Shown here in pieces: positions 9,044-17,742 of a stretch of 64,000 bases of DNA. The translations under genes were made by a program, and so were the position numbers. A model generated the notes under the pieces. The model had not been told where the DNA came from, did no database searches, and saw nothing but the letters and a program-made list of their open reading frames with translations. This stretch comes from Pseudoduganella lutea (GTDB lineage: Bacteria; Pseudomonadota; Gammaproteobacteria; Burkholderiales; Burkholderiaceae_D): contig NZ_CP035913.1 of assembly GCF_004209755.1 (NCBI RefSeq), positions 2,232,001 through 2,296,000 of the forward strand, given 5' to 3'. Within the stretch, counting starts at the first letter, position 1, and each line of letters opens with the position of its first letter.

Positions 9044-9835
9044 TTATCGTCCAAGATACACGTCGATCACGCGTTCGTCGGCCTGCACCTGGTCCATGCG
9101 GCCTTCGGCCAGCACCGAACCTTCATGCAGCACCGTGACCTTGCCCTGCTGGGCGATCTCGGTGACGAACCCCATGTCATGTTCGACGACCATGATCGAG
9201 TGCTTGCCGCGCAGTTCATTCAACAGCTCGGCCGTGCGGGCCGTCTCGGCATCGCTCATGCCGGCCACTGGTTCATCGAGCAGGATCAGCTGCGGTTCCT
9301 GCATCAGCAGCATGCCGATCTCCAGCCACTGCTTCTGGCCGTGCGACAGCAGGCCGGCCAGCCGGTCTTCCTGGCCGTTCAGGCGGATCAGCCGCAGCGT
9401 GGCGGCTATCCTGTCTTCCTGCTCCGACGTGAGCCGGGCAAACAGCGTGGGGCGCACGCGCTTGTCCATCTTCATCGCCAGTTCCAGGTTCTCGAACACC
9501 GTGTGCTGCTCGAACACGGTGGGGCGCTGGAACTTGCGGCCGATGCCGGCATGGGCGATCTCGTATTCCGTCATCGATGCCAGGTCGTAGTTCTGGCCGA
9601 AGAAGGCCGTGCCGGACGTCGGCCGCGTCTTGCCCGTGATGACATCCATCATCGTCGTCTTGCCGGCACCGTTCGGGCCGATGATGCAGCGCAGCTCGCC
9701 CACCGAGATGTCGAGATTGAGCTTGTTGATGGCCCGGAAGCCGTCGAACGACACGGTGATGTCGTTCAGATACAGGATCGCGCCGTGTGTGGTATCCAGT
9801 CCTTCCCGTTTCAGCGTACTTGTTTCCAATGTCAT
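9044..9835 (-). CDS. urtD: Urea ABC transporter, ATP-binding protein UrtD
   Basis: A 263-residue ATPase, the partner of UrtE. Walker A GPNGAGKTTMMDVITGK, the signature LSHGQKQWLEIGMLL and Walker B LILLDEPVAGM are seen. SHGQKQWLEIGM is typical of UrtD. Its ATG overlaps the urtC stop by 4 nt, giving translational coupling. It acts on the cytoplasmic face of the UrtBC channel to drive urea uptake. Confidence 0.95.
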   Translation of the reverse strand: MTLETSTLKREGLDTTHGAILYLNDITVSFDGFRAINKLNLDISVGELRCIIGPNGAGKTTMMDVITGKTRPTSGTAFFGQNYDLASMTEYEIAHAGIGRKFQRPTVFEQHTVFENLELAMKMDKRVRPTLFARLTSEQEDRIAATLRLIRLNGQEDRLAGLLSHGQKQWLEIGMLLMQEPQLILLDEPVAGMSDAETARTAELLNELRGKHSIMVVEHDMGFVTEIAQQGKVTVLHEGSVLAEGRMDQVQADERVIDVYLGR

Positions 9836-10977
9836 GCCGCCTCCTTTGATTTTTCCATGACCGGCGTTTCAACCGGCACCTTGCGCCCGATGCCTTGCAG
9901 CTTTTCAAACAGGCCGAGGATGCCCTTGCGCATGAACAGCGTGACGAGGATGAACAGCAGGCCCAGGGCGAACAGCCACAGGTCGGGGAACGTGGCGGTG
10001 AACCAGCTTTTCAGGCCGTTGACGGTGAACGCGCCGATGATCGGGCCGACGAGCGTGCCGCGCCCGCCGATCGCCACCCACACCACCATCTCGATCGAGT
10101 TGGCCGCCGACATCTCCGAAGGATTGATGATGCCCACCTGCGGCACGTACAGCGCGCCGGCGATCCCGCACAGCACGGCCGACAGGGTCCACACGAACAG
10201 CTTGAACCACAGCGGGTCGTAGCCGATGAACATCAGCCGCGATTCCGCATCGCGCACGCCCTGCAGCACGCGGCCCAGGCGCGACGTGACGATCCACCGG
10301 CACAGCAGCAGGGAGCCGACGAGGAAGGCCAGCGTGACGATGTAGAGCACCGCGCGGGTACCGGGCGCCGTGATGTCGAAGCCGAGGATGCGCTTGAAGT
10401 CTGTGAAACCGTTGTTCCCGCCGAAGCCGGTGTCGTTGCGGAAGAACAGCAGCATCGCCGCGTACGTAAGCGCCTGGGTGATGATCGAGAAGTAGACGCC
10501 CTTGATCCGCGAGCGGAAGGCAAAGTAGCCGAACACGAAGGCCAGCACGCCCGGCACCAGCACCACCAGCAGCATGCAGTACCAGAAGTTGTCCGTCATG
10601 GCCCAGTACCAGGGATATTCCTTCCAGTCGAGGAACACCATGAAGTCCGGCAGGCTGCTCTGGTAGACGCCATCGCGGCCGATCGCGCGCATCAGGTACA
10701 TGCCGTGCGCATAGCCGCCCAGCGCGAAGAACAGGCCATGGCCCAGCGACAGGATGCCGGTATAGCCCCACACCAGGTCCAGCGCCAGCGCGGCCAGCGC
10801 GAAGCACATGAACTTGGCCACCAGGCCCATCGCGTAACCCGACACGTGCAGCGCATGCCCGGCCGGGAACACGAGGTTCAGCAGCGGCAGCATGGCGGCC
10901 ACCACGGTGACGGCGGCCAGCGCGGTCCACGCGCGTGTCGAGAACAAAGATTTACGGGGAGTGATACCGGGTTTCAT
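9832..10977 (-). CDS. urtC: Urea ABC transporter permease UrtC
   Basis: A 381-residue inner-membrane permease of the LivM type with about 9-10 hydrophobic segments, including a LDLVWGYTGILSLGHGLFFALGG stretch (conserved family loop). The start at MKPGITPRKSLFS overlaps the urtB stop by 4 nt. A longer open frame continues upstream in this phase through urtB but is only its shadow. Confidence 0.94.
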   Translation of the reverse strand: MKPGITPRKSLFSTRAWTALAAVTVVAAMLPLLNLVFPAGHALHVSGYAMGLVAKFMCFALAALALDLVWGYTGILSLGHGLFFALGGYAHGMYLMRAIGRDGVYQSSLPDFMVFLDWKEYPWYWAMTDNFWYCMLLVVLVPGVLAFVFGYFAFRSRIKGVYFSIITQALTYAAMLLFFRNDTGFGGNNGFTDFKRILGFDITAPGTRAVLYIVTLAFLVGSLLLCRWIVTSRLGRVLQGVRDAESRLMFIGYDPLWFKLFVWTLSAVLCGIAGALYVPQVGIINPSEMSAANSIEMVVWVAIGGRGTLVGPIIGAFTVNGLKSWFTATFPDLWLFALGLLFILVTLFMRKGILGLFEKLQGIGRKVPVETPVMEKSKEAA

Positions 10978-12584
10978 TCGACGCTCCTTCCCTTCAGCGC
11001 GAACATGCCCTGTGGCCGGCGCTGGATGAAGATGATGATGAAGACAAGGATCGCGATCTTGCCCAGCACGGCACCGGCCACGGGTTCCAGGAATTTGTTG
11101 ATTTCGCCCAGCCCCAGCGCGCCGATCACGGTGCCGGCCAGCTGGCCCACGCCGCCCAGCACCACGACCATGAACGAGTCGATGATGTAGGCCTGCCCCA
11201 GGTCCGGCCCCACATTGCCGATCTGCGAGAGCGCCACGCCGCCGAGGCCGGCGATGCCGGATCCCAGGCCGAACGTCATCATGTCGATGCGGCTGGTGGG
11301 CACGCCCACGCAATCGGCCATGCGGCGGTTCTGCATCACGGCGCGCACGAACAGGCCGAGGCGCGTCTTGTTGAGGATCAGCCACACGGCGGCGACCACG
11401 AGGCCGGCGAAGACGATGATCGCGATGCGGCTGTAAGGCAGCACCAGCGAGCCGAGCACGGTCACGCCGCCGGCCATCCACGATGGATTCGCCACTTCCA
11501 CGTTCTGCGCGCCGAACACGGTGCGCACCGCCTGCATCAGGATCAGGCTGATGCCCCACGTGGCCAGCAGCGTTTCCAGCGGGCGGCCGTACAGCCAGCG
11601 GATCACGGTGCGCTCGAGCAGCACGCCGACGGCGAAGGCCACGAAGAAGGCGCACGGCAACGCCGCCGCGAGGTACCAGTCCAGCGCGCCGGGGAAGTAC
11701 TGGCGGAATGCCGCCTGCACCAGGTAAGTGGTGTAGGCGCCGATCATCAGCAGCTCGCCGTGCGCCATGTTGATGATGCCCATCAGGCCGAACGTGATCG
11801 CCAGGCCCAGCGCCGCCAGCAGCAGCACGCTGCCCAGCGACAGGCCGTAGAACAGGTTGCCGACGAACTCGGCGCGCGACACGCGGCTATCGATCGCGTT
11901 CAGCGTGTTGGCCGCGGCAAGGCGCAGGTCGCCGTCCGGCTCCGCGTAGCTGCCATCGGCGTTCTTTTCCAGCATCGCCTGCAACGGCGGCCGCAACGAT
12001 GCGGTGCCGGTATCGGCCAGGGCGATCACGGCAGCCTTGCGCACGGCCACGTCGGGCGATTGCAGGTCGGCCACCGCCTTGGCCGATTGCAGCGTGGCCC
12101 TGATCCCGGCGTCGGTCTCGGCGGCCAGTGCCCTGGTCACCAGCGGCAACTGCTCCGGCGTCACACCGCGCTCCAGCAAGCCTCTCGCGGCGGCGTCGCG
12201 CTTTGCCACGTCCGGCGACAGCAGCGCCATGCCGGACAGCGCGCCATCGACCGCGCCACGCAGGCGGTTGTTGACGACAATGCCGTCGATCCCGTCCGGC
12301 ATGGGGCCGGTGGCGCCCGTGGCCGGGTTCCATGCGCTGTCGTCGGTAACGACAAGCACGTCGCCCTCCGGCGTGGCATACAGGCTGTCATCCTTCAGCG
12401 CCTGCAGCACCTTGCGGGCATCGTCGTTCGCCAGCGCGGCAAGGCGGACGACGGCTTCGATGCGGGCATCGGGGTCGTCGCCCGCCAGGGGTTTCAGGAG
12501 AGTGGGATCGATGGCTGCGTGGGCTGAGAGGACTGTGAAGCCCAGCACCAGCAATGCAGCGATCGTTCGGAGGAAGTGCGCCAT
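10974..12584 (-). CDS. urtB: Urea ABC transporter permease UrtB with N-terminal extracytoplasmic domain
   Basis: 536 residues. A cleavable signal peptide (MAHFLRTIAALLVLGFTVLSAHA) is followed by a 210-residue helical-repeat-like domain outside the membrane, then the LivH-type permease starting at about residue 240 (FYGLSLGSVLLLAALGL, MGIINMAHGELLMIGAY). This long form with an extra N-terminal domain is usual for proteobacterial UrtB and separates it from LivH. It is separated from urtA by 132 bp that hold a perfect palindrome. Confidence 0.94.
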   Translation of the reverse strand: MAHFLRTIAALLVLGFTVLSAHAAIDPTLLKPLAGDDPDARIEAVVRLAALANDDARKVLQALKDDSLYATPEGDVLVVTDDSAWNPATGATGPMPDGIDGIVVNNRLRGAVDGALSGMALLSPDVAKRDAAARGLLERGVTPEQLPLVTRALAAETDAGIRATLQSAKAVADLQSPDVAVRKAAVIALADTGTASLRPPLQAMLEKNADGSYAEPDGDLRLAAANTLNAIDSRVSRAEFVGNLFYGLSLGSVLLLAALGLAITFGLMGIINMAHGELLMIGAYTTYLVQAAFRQYFPGALDWYLAAALPCAFFVAFAVGVLLERTVIRWLYGRPLETLLATWGISLILMQAVRTVFGAQNVEVANPSWMAGGVTVLGSLVLPYSRIAIIVFAGLVVAAVWLILNKTRLGLFVRAVMQNRRMADCVGVPTSRIDMMTFGLGSGIAGLGGVALSQIGNVGPDLGQAYIIDSFMVVVLGGVGQLAGTVIGALGLGEINKFLEPVAGAVLGKIAILVFIIIFIQRRPQGMFALKGRSVE

Positions 12585-12642
12585 GTCGGAGTCTCGGTCG
12601 GAAAGGGGCTGGGAAAGCCAGGAACCACCCGGGATGCAAACC

Positions 12643-12673
12643 CCGGGGTCGGACCCGCCGGGTCCGACCCCGG
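12643..12673. repeat. GGGGTCGGACCCG palindrome between urtA and urtB
   Basis: A perfect inverted repeat with 15-bp arms (CCGGGGTCGGACCCG and its complement) and a single-base loop. The same core with A/G and T/C changes recurs at 38010-38036. There is no T-tract. It may be a REP-like element that also acts as a processing or attenuation hairpin between urtA and urtBCDE. Confidence 0.7.
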
Positions 12674-12716
12674 CCTTTGCCGGTGGGTCTCGTCAAGGCT
12701 GCCGGGGAAGCAGACC

Positions 12717-13964
12717 TTACAGCTTCTGCTTGCCTTCATTCCCCTGGATGAACGGGCTCCACGGCTGTGCGCGCACCGGCTCCTTAGTTTTCCACACCAC
12801 CGAGAACTGCCCGTCGCTCTTGATCTCGCCGATCATCACCGGCTTGTGCAGGTGGTGGTTCGTCATGTCCATCGTCAGCGTGTAACCGGAAGGCGCCTTG
12901 AACGTCTGGCCGGCCATGGCCGCGATCACCTTGTCGGTATCGGTGGATTTCGCCTTTTCCACGGCCTGGGCCCACATGTGGATGCCCACGTAGGTCGCTT
13001 CCATCGGATCGTTGGTCACGGCGGTGGCGGCGTTCGGCAGCTTCTTCGCCGTGGCGTACGCTTTCCACTTCTTGACGAACGCGGCGTTGGACGGGTTCTT
13101 CACGGATTCAAAGTAGTTCCAGGCAGCCAGGTGGCCCAGCAGCGGCTTCGTGTCCACGCCGCGCAGTTCTTCCTCGCCCACCGAGAACGCCACCACCGGC
13201 ACGTCGGTCGCCTTCAGGCCCGCGTTGCCCAGTTCCTTGTAGAACGGCACGTTGGAGTCGCCGTTGATCGTGGAAACCACGGCCGTCTTGCCGCCGGCGG
13301 CGAATTTCTTGATGTTGGCGACGATGGTCTGGTAATCCGAGTGGCCGAACGGCGTGTAGATTTCCTGGATATCGCTGTCCTTCACGCCCTTCGATTTCAG
13401 GAAGGCGCGCAGGATCTTGTTCGTGGTGCGCGGGTACACGTAATCGGTGCCGAGCAGCACGAAGCGCTTCGCGCCACCGCCATCCTTGCTCATCAGGTAT
13501 TCGACGGCGGGAATCGCCTGCTGGTTCGGCGCCGCGCCAGTATAGAACACGTTCTTTTCCAGTTCTTCACCCTCGTACTGCACCGGGTAGAACAGCAGGC
13601 TGTTGGTTTCCTTGAATACCGGCAGCACGGACTTGCGCGACACGGACGTCCAGCAGCCGAACACCGCGGCCACCTTGTCCCGGGAAACGAGCTGGCGCGC
13701 CTTTTCGGCGAACAGCGGCCAGTTCGATGCCGGGTCGACGACGACGGCTTCGAGCTTCTTGCCCATCACGCCGCCCTTGGCATTGATCTCCTCGATGGTC
13801 ATCAGGGCAACATCCTTCAGCGACGTTTCCGAGATCGCCATCGTGCCGGACAGCGAGTGCAGGATGCCGACCTTGATCGTGTCGGCGGCATGGGCGGGCA
13901 GGCCGGCGGCGCACAGGGCGGCGGCGACGGCGATGGAGGTGACGAAATGGCGGCGGGTTTGCAT
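12717..13964 (-). CDS. urtA: Urea ABC transporter substrate-binding protein UrtA
   Basis: A periplasmic urea-binding protein of about 415 residues. The start ATG at 13964 (MQTRRHFVTS) has GAGGA 5-6 nt upstream and is preferred over a TTG at 13979. The signal peptide carries a twin-arginine-like TRRHF followed by AAALCAAGLPAHA, so Tat export is possible. Mature sequence features TIKVGILHSLSGTMAISE and the FGCWTSVSRKSV loop are typical of UrtA/AmiC-like proteins. It is the first transporter gene after the porin and heads urtABCDE. Confidence 0.94.
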   Translation of the reverse strand: MQTRRHFVTSIAVAAALCAAGLPAHAADTIKVGILHSLSGTMAISETSLKDVALMTIEEINAKGGVMGKKLEAVVVDPASNWPLFAEKARQLVSRDKVAAVFGCWTSVSRKSVLPVFKETNSLLFYPVQYEGEELEKNVFYTGAAPNQQAIPAVEYLMSKDGGGAKRFVLLGTDYVYPRTTNKILRAFLKSKGVKDSDIQEIYTPFGHSDYQTIVANIKKFAAGGKTAVVSTINGDSNVPFYKELGNAGLKATDVPVVAFSVGEEELRGVDTKPLLGHLAAWNYFESVKNPSNAAFVKKWKAYATAKKLPNAATAVTNDPMEATYVGIHMWAQAVEKAKSTDTDKVIAAMAGQTFKAPSGYTLTMDMTNHHLHKPVMIGEIKSDGQFSVVWKTKEPVRAQPWSPFIQGNEGKQKL

Positions 13965-14029
13965 GGTAGTCCTCATCAAGGATGGTGGTGATCAAGGGTG
14001 GTGATCAATGCGGAGCTCGAAACTGGAAA

Positions 14030-15145
14030 TCAATACTGGAGCTGGAGGGCGACGACGAAGCGCGACTGGTCCTCGCCCCGGGTGACCTTGGTGCGCGAGT
14101 ACACCGCGCCGATCTGGGCGTTGTAGCCGTCGAGGATCCAGTTCACGCCCACGTCTTCCTGGCGCGTGTCGATGCCGGTGTCGGCGTCGAATTTCTGGTA
14201 GCGCACATACGGTTGCAGGCTGCCGCGGGCGATCGGGAAGATGTAGCCGGCGCCGGCCGACCAGGCCTTGCCCTGCTCGGAAAGGATGACGTCGCCCGTG
14301 TCGTAGTCGTAATAGGCCGCTTCGACGGACACGGCGCCGGCCGTGCCGAGGCGCTTCTCGAGCAGGAAGTCGACGTTCCAGGACTGGTAGTCGCCGATGC
14401 CGCCCGTGGTCAGCACGCCGTCCTTCTGCTGGCGGCCGGCCAGGCCGATGGCGAGAATGTCCTTGCTGCCCAGGTAGGTGCCCGTGCCGTAGTAGCCCGG
14501 CTCGGCATCCCAGAAATCGTACTGCAGCCGGCCCGCGTACATGGGCTTGTCGGATGCCTTGATCCCGGCTGCCCTGGCCTGGTCGTCCGTCAGCGAGCCG
14601 ATGCCGAACGTGTGGCCTTCGAATGCGCCGAACGAGTAGCCCAGCTTGCCGCCGGCAACATTGCCCCAGACGACGACGCCGTCATCGCGGCCCCGGAAGA
14701 TGCCGCCGTTGTAGCCGTAGCGCGACGCCACGCCGGCCCAGTAGCCGCCGCCCAGCGAGTAGTACGGCCCGGCCATGTTGGCGCGGTCGCTCGGCGACAG
14801 CAGCCGGCCGGCCCACACGTTCAGCTCCGGGGAGATGGCGAACTGCGCCGCGGCATCGAGCACGCGGATGCGGTCGCCGTCCCACTCGGTGTTGAACATG
14901 CCCTTGATGTTCTTGTTCAGCGATGCGCCCAGGAAGATGCGGGCGCTGTCCAGGTTGAAGTCGCTGCCGTGCGAGCCGTCCGGCGCGCCGTTCTCGACGT
15001 TCGAGTAGCTGCCGCGCATGCCGAATCCCACGCTGACGGACTTGTCTTCGCCAAACGGAATCGTGGCGCCCGCCCGGGCGTCCGCGACGCCCAGCAACGT
15101 GGAGGCCAGCAGCACTCCCGTGCAGATCGTGGAAGATCCTTTCAT
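14030..15145 (-). CDS. Outer-membrane porin of the urea transport operon
   Basis: A beta-barrel porin of about 371 residues. It has a signal peptide (MKGSSTICTGVLLASTLLGVADARA), alternating hydrophobic strands, many YD/YY pairs and a C-terminal aromatic residue (ALQLQY) as expected for BAM recognition. The ATG at 15145 has AAAGGGA upstream. It precedes urtA on the same strand with a 65-bp gap, so it probably delivers urea or short amides across the outer membrane. FmdC-type amide porins in methylotrophs are a functional parallel (inference). Confidence 0.82.
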   Translation of the reverse strand: MKGSSTICTGVLLASTLLGVADARAGATIPFGEDKSVSVGFGMRGSYSNVENGAPDGSHGSDFNLDSARIFLGASLNKNIKGMFNTEWDGDRIRVLDAAAQFAISPELNVWAGRLLSPSDRANMAGPYYSLGGGYWAGVASRYGYNGGIFRGRDDGVVVWGNVAGGKLGYSFGAFEGHTFGIGSLTDDQARAAGIKASDKPMYAGRLQYDFWDAEPGYYGTGTYLGSKDILAIGLAGRQQKDGVLTTGGIGDYQSWNVDFLLEKRLGTAGAVSVEAAYYDYDTGDVILSEQGKAWSAGAGYIFPIARGSLQPYVRYQKFDADTGIDTRQEDVGVNWILDGYNAQIGAVYSRTKVTRGEDQSRFVVALQLQY

Positions 15146-15304
15146 GCGCATCCCTTTCGTTGTGTGATGTTGTGCATACATCATCACCAACCGGGAAGCG
15201 GAAGGACATACGTAAGGTGACGTAGTGGCGCGCAGCCGACACGCGCCGGGGAGGTCACCGAGGATCAGGAGGAAGACCAGCGCCAGGAGATCGGCGCCGG
15301 GAAC

Positions 15305-16255
15305 TCAGCGCCGCGGGATCAGCGCCGGCATCGGCAAGCCTTCCGCCACCACGAGCCGCTCCATCGCCGTCTCGAGCACGCTGCGCGCCAGGCCGGCGGC
15401 GTGGCCCAGTTCGCGGTGCAGCTGCGCGTCGGCCGTGCTGCGCGATACGCATTGCGCGCTGTAGCGCTCGAAGCTGCCCACCATCAGCAGCAGGTCGGAC
15501 AGGTGGCGCGGGCATTCGCACGCGATGCGGTTGCCCGCCGCGGTGATCGTGGCCAGCGCGGCTTCGTCGAAACGCACCGCCGGGACCGTGCCGGCAGGGC
15601 GGTCGACGGATGGCAACTGCCGCCCCGCCAGCGCCGCACGGCACAGCTGCGCCAGTTCACCCAGCTCCGACGGCATGCGCACGACCATGCAATCCTGCGC
15701 GCGCAACGCGCGGATCGTGGCACTGGCGCAGAACCGGTACAGCACCACCACCGCCGCGGCGCCTGCCGCCTCGCGCGCCGCGGCCACCAGCGGCACCATC
15801 GTCTCGTCGGGCTCGGGCAGCTCCACCAGCAACACGTCCACCGCCGCGCCCTGCAACGGGGCGAGATCGCCATCGAGGCGCGCCACGGCCCGCTGCACTT
15901 CCAGGCCATTGCCCGTGGCGGCGATCCGCCGTGCCAGGGTTTCCCCGACGAGCGCCACGCGCACCAGCGCCAGTGGCACGGCGGCGTGATCGGCACGCAC
16001 GCCCGCCAGCTCTTCCAGTCGTTCCAGCGGCAACGTGGCCAGCGTGCCGATCGGATGGCCATTGTCCACCAGTTGCTTCAGCAGGCCGAGCCGGCGCACC
16101 TGCCCGGCCGTGTACAGGCGCTGGCCGCGCTCGGAGCGCAGCGTGTCCGACACGCCGTAGCGGCGCTCCCACACGCGCAGCGTCTCCACGCTCAAGCCCG
16201 CGAGACGCGCCGCCACACCGCTGCGATACAAAGCTTGTTGAGTAGTATTTTCCAT
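15305..16255 (-). CDS. MerR-family transcriptional regulator with degenerate cobalamin-type domain
   Basis: 316 residues. The N-terminal MerR helix-turn-helix is clear (YRSGVAARLAGLSVETLRVWERRYGV, RLYTAGQVRRLGLLKQL). The rest has alternating strands and helices like the B12-binding Rossmann part of CarH/LitR-type regulators (VDVLLVELPEPDET, AAVVVLYRFCASATI). However, the cobalamin-binding DxHxxG motif is not visible, so light or B12 sensing is doubtful. It is upstream of, and in the same direction as, the porin-urt unit, and divergent from the fasciclin gene. Its target could be either. Confidence 0.82.
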   Translation of the reverse strand: MENTTQQALYRSGVAARLAGLSVETLRVWERRYGVSDTLRSERGQRLYTAGQVRRLGLLKQLVDNGHPIGTLATLPLERLEELAGVRADHAAVPLALVRVALVGETLARRIAATGNGLEVQRAVARLDGDLAPLQGAAVDVLLVELPEPDETMVPLVAAAREAAGAAAVVVLYRFCASATIRALRAQDCMVVRMPSELGELAQLCRAALAGRQLPSVDRPAGTVPAVRFDEAALATITAAGNRIACECPRHLSDLLLMVGSFERYSAQCVSRSTADAQLHRELGHAAGLARSVLETAMERLVVAEGLPMPALIPRR

Positions 16256-16393
16256 AATTGAACCGAACTTGAACCAGTAATGTCCCCATGATAACGCGAC
16301 AAGCCCTGTACATTCAATCGTGCGAACCGTAAATTTACGTCACCTGCCGCCACTAATGCGGTTCAATCATAGTTCGACCCAAGGAGCGTGAAA
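16256..16393. promoter_or_regulatory. Divergent control region with repeated GAACC sites
   Basis: The 138-bp region between the MerR regulator and the fasciclin gene carries TTGAACC at 16258-16264 and again at 16269-16275, GCGAACC at 16322-16328 and the inverted GGTTCAA at 16360-16366. The last is about 27 bp before the fasciclin start. They look like operator half-sites for one regulator, most simply the MerR protein itself. Confidence 0.4.
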
Positions 16394-16849
16394 ATGAAAA
16401 AGATCCTCTTCGCAGCAGCTTTCGGCATGGCTTTCAGCGCGGCACATGCAGCCGATATCGTCGATACCGCCAAGTCCGCCGGCACGTTCAACACGCTGGT
16501 TACCGCGGTGGAAGCTGCCGGCCTGGTGGACACGCTGAAGGGCCCGGGCCCGTTTACCGTGTTCGCGCCGACCGACGCGGCATTCGCCAAGGTGCCGAAG
16601 GCCAAGCTCGATGCGCTGCTGAAGGACAAGGCCGCCCTGACCAAGGTGCTGACCTACCACGTGGTACCGGGCAAGGTGATGGCCGCCGACGTGAAGCCCG
16701 GCGCCGTGAAGACGGTCGAAGGTGCCAGCCTGACCGTGACCGCCAAGGGCGGCAAGGTCATGGTCGACAAGGCCAACGTGGTGAAGACCGATATCGCGGC
16801 CGACAATGGCGTGATCCACGTGATCGACACGGTGGTAATGCCGAAGTGA
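16394..16849 (+). CDS. Secreted fasciclin (FAS1) domain protein
   Basis: A 151-residue exported single FAS1-domain protein. A signal peptide ending AHA-AD is followed by the conserved H1 box [14 protein letters not shown] and H2-type segment [12 protein letters not shown], with YHVVPGKVM between. FAS1 domains are adhesion or protein-interaction modules. The ATG at 16394 has AAGGAG 7 nt upstream; a GTG two codons earlier is too close. A strong terminator follows. Confidence 0.92.
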   Translation: MKKILFAAAFGMAFSAAHAADIVDTAKSAGTFNTLVTAVEAAGLVDTLKGPGPFTVFAPTDAAFAKVPKAKLDALLKDKAALTKVLTYHVVPGKVMAADVKPGAVKTVEGASLTVTAKGGKVMVDKANVVKTDIAADNGVIHVIDTVVMPK

Positions 16850-16911
16850 TCGGCTGACCGCCAACCATCGTTCCCCTGGCGGCATGCGCCCATGGCGTGC
16901 CGCCGGCTTGT

Positions 16912-16935
16912 GCCCGCGTATCGCGGGCTTTTTTT
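16912..16935 (+). terminator. Rho-independent terminator of the fasciclin gene
   Basis: A 7-bp perfect stem GCCCGCG/CGCGGGC with a TAT loop and seven T residues lies about 60 nt after the stop. It may also serve the convergent mqsRA unit. Confidence 0.85.
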
Positions 16936-16959
16936 ATGTCTGACGGTTGCGGGGAGTTG

Positions 16960-17367
16960 TTATGCCAGCACGCGCACTTCCGCCAGCAATTCGGGATGAC
17001 GATCCAGGAGTTGCAGCAGCTTGAGAGTCGAGGGATGCGGCCGCGCCTTGCCGGTTTCATACCGCGAGAAACCGTTGACCCCGCCGCCGAAAAGTTCACC
17101 GGCCTCCCGCTGGCCCAGGTTCAATTTCTGGCGCACCGCCAGGATATAGGCCGGGTCGACCACTTCTCCATTGATCTTGCGGGCGAACTCCGCAATCGCC
17201 GTGCTGTAACGGTCACCGTCCTTGCGGGTGAATACCGCCTCGCCGCATGCACCGCAATAATCCCCCTCCAGCCCCTCGATGACAGTGGATCGCCCCTTGT
17301 AGGTGTATGAGACATCGCGAACTTCATGGACAGGAGACGGGGTGCCGCATTCTGGGCAATATTTCAT
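16960..17367 (-). CDS. mqsA: MqsA-type antitoxin
   Basis: A 135-residue antitoxin. The N-terminal zinc domain has two CxxC pairs (CPECG and CGACG) that fold over MqsR. The C-terminal Xre-type helix-turn-helix (LNLGQREAGELFGGGVNGFSRYE) binds the operator. Length and layout match E. coli MqsA. The ATG directly abuts the mqsR stop codon, the usual toxin-first order of this system. Confidence 0.93.
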   Translation of the reverse strand: MKYCPECGTPSPVHEVRDVSYTYKGRSTVIEGLEGDYCGACGEAVFTRKDGDRYSTAIAEFARKINGEVVDPAYILAVRQKLNLGQREAGELFGGGVNGFSRYETGKARPHPSTLKLLQLLDRHPELLAEVRVLA

Positions 17368-17670
17368 TCACAACTCCTTGAAGGATACGATCAGCACATC
17401 GTCGATCACGGTCAGCTTTACGTACAACGGTATGCCATCAGCGGTGCTGCAATGGTAAACGTCTTGCCAGACCCGGTTATCGGCATGCGTTGTCATGCTC
17501 TTGTAGAAGTCCGTAGTCGTTAAACCCATGACAACGTCGCACATTCCCCGCAGATCATGGATGCCGACGAGGTTGGCACTATCGCGCGCGCTTCTGGTCG
17601 CGTTGACCTTATCGGCTGCGATCAGCGCTTTCACCACCGTCAGCTTGCAACTGGGCGTGCGTTTTTCCAT
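17368..17670 (-). CDS. mqsR: MqsR-type mRNA interferase toxin
   Basis: A 100-residue RelE-fold toxin that cleaves mRNA, in E. coli mainly at GCU. The family block MTTHADNRVWQDVYH and the end LTVIDDVLIVSFKEL are highly conserved, as is FYKSM. The start MEKRTPSCKL matches family length. An in-frame start 18 nt upstream would fall inside the operator and is rejected. Confidence 0.94.
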   Translation of the reverse strand: MEKRTPSCKLTVVKALIAADKVNATRSARDSANLVGIHDLRGMCDVVMGLTTTDFYKSMTTHADNRVWQDVYHCSTADGIPLYVKLTVIDDVLIVSFKEL

Positions 17671-17681
17671 CGATACAGGAT

Positions 17682-17712
17682 AACCCAAAAGGTTAGAATA
17701 ACCAAGTAGGTT
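17682..17712. promoter_or_regulatory. Twin MqsA operator palindromes
   Basis: Two AACC-N5-GGTT palindromes (17682-17694 and 17700-17712) lie 18 bp apart just upstream of mqsR. On the coding strand they read AACCTACTTGGTT and AACCTTTTGGGTT, close to the AACCT(N)AGGTT sites bound by MqsA. The spacing of nearly two helical turns suits cooperative autorepression. Confidence 0.85.
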
Positions 17713-17742
17713 AATCGCGTTACTGCGTAGCCCGTCGATTGA

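Noticed and set aside
9832..11655. 607-codon version of urtC starting inside urtB
   Set aside because: The added N-terminus is the shadow of urtB; the ATG at 10977 gives the normal UrtC start and a 4-nt overlap.
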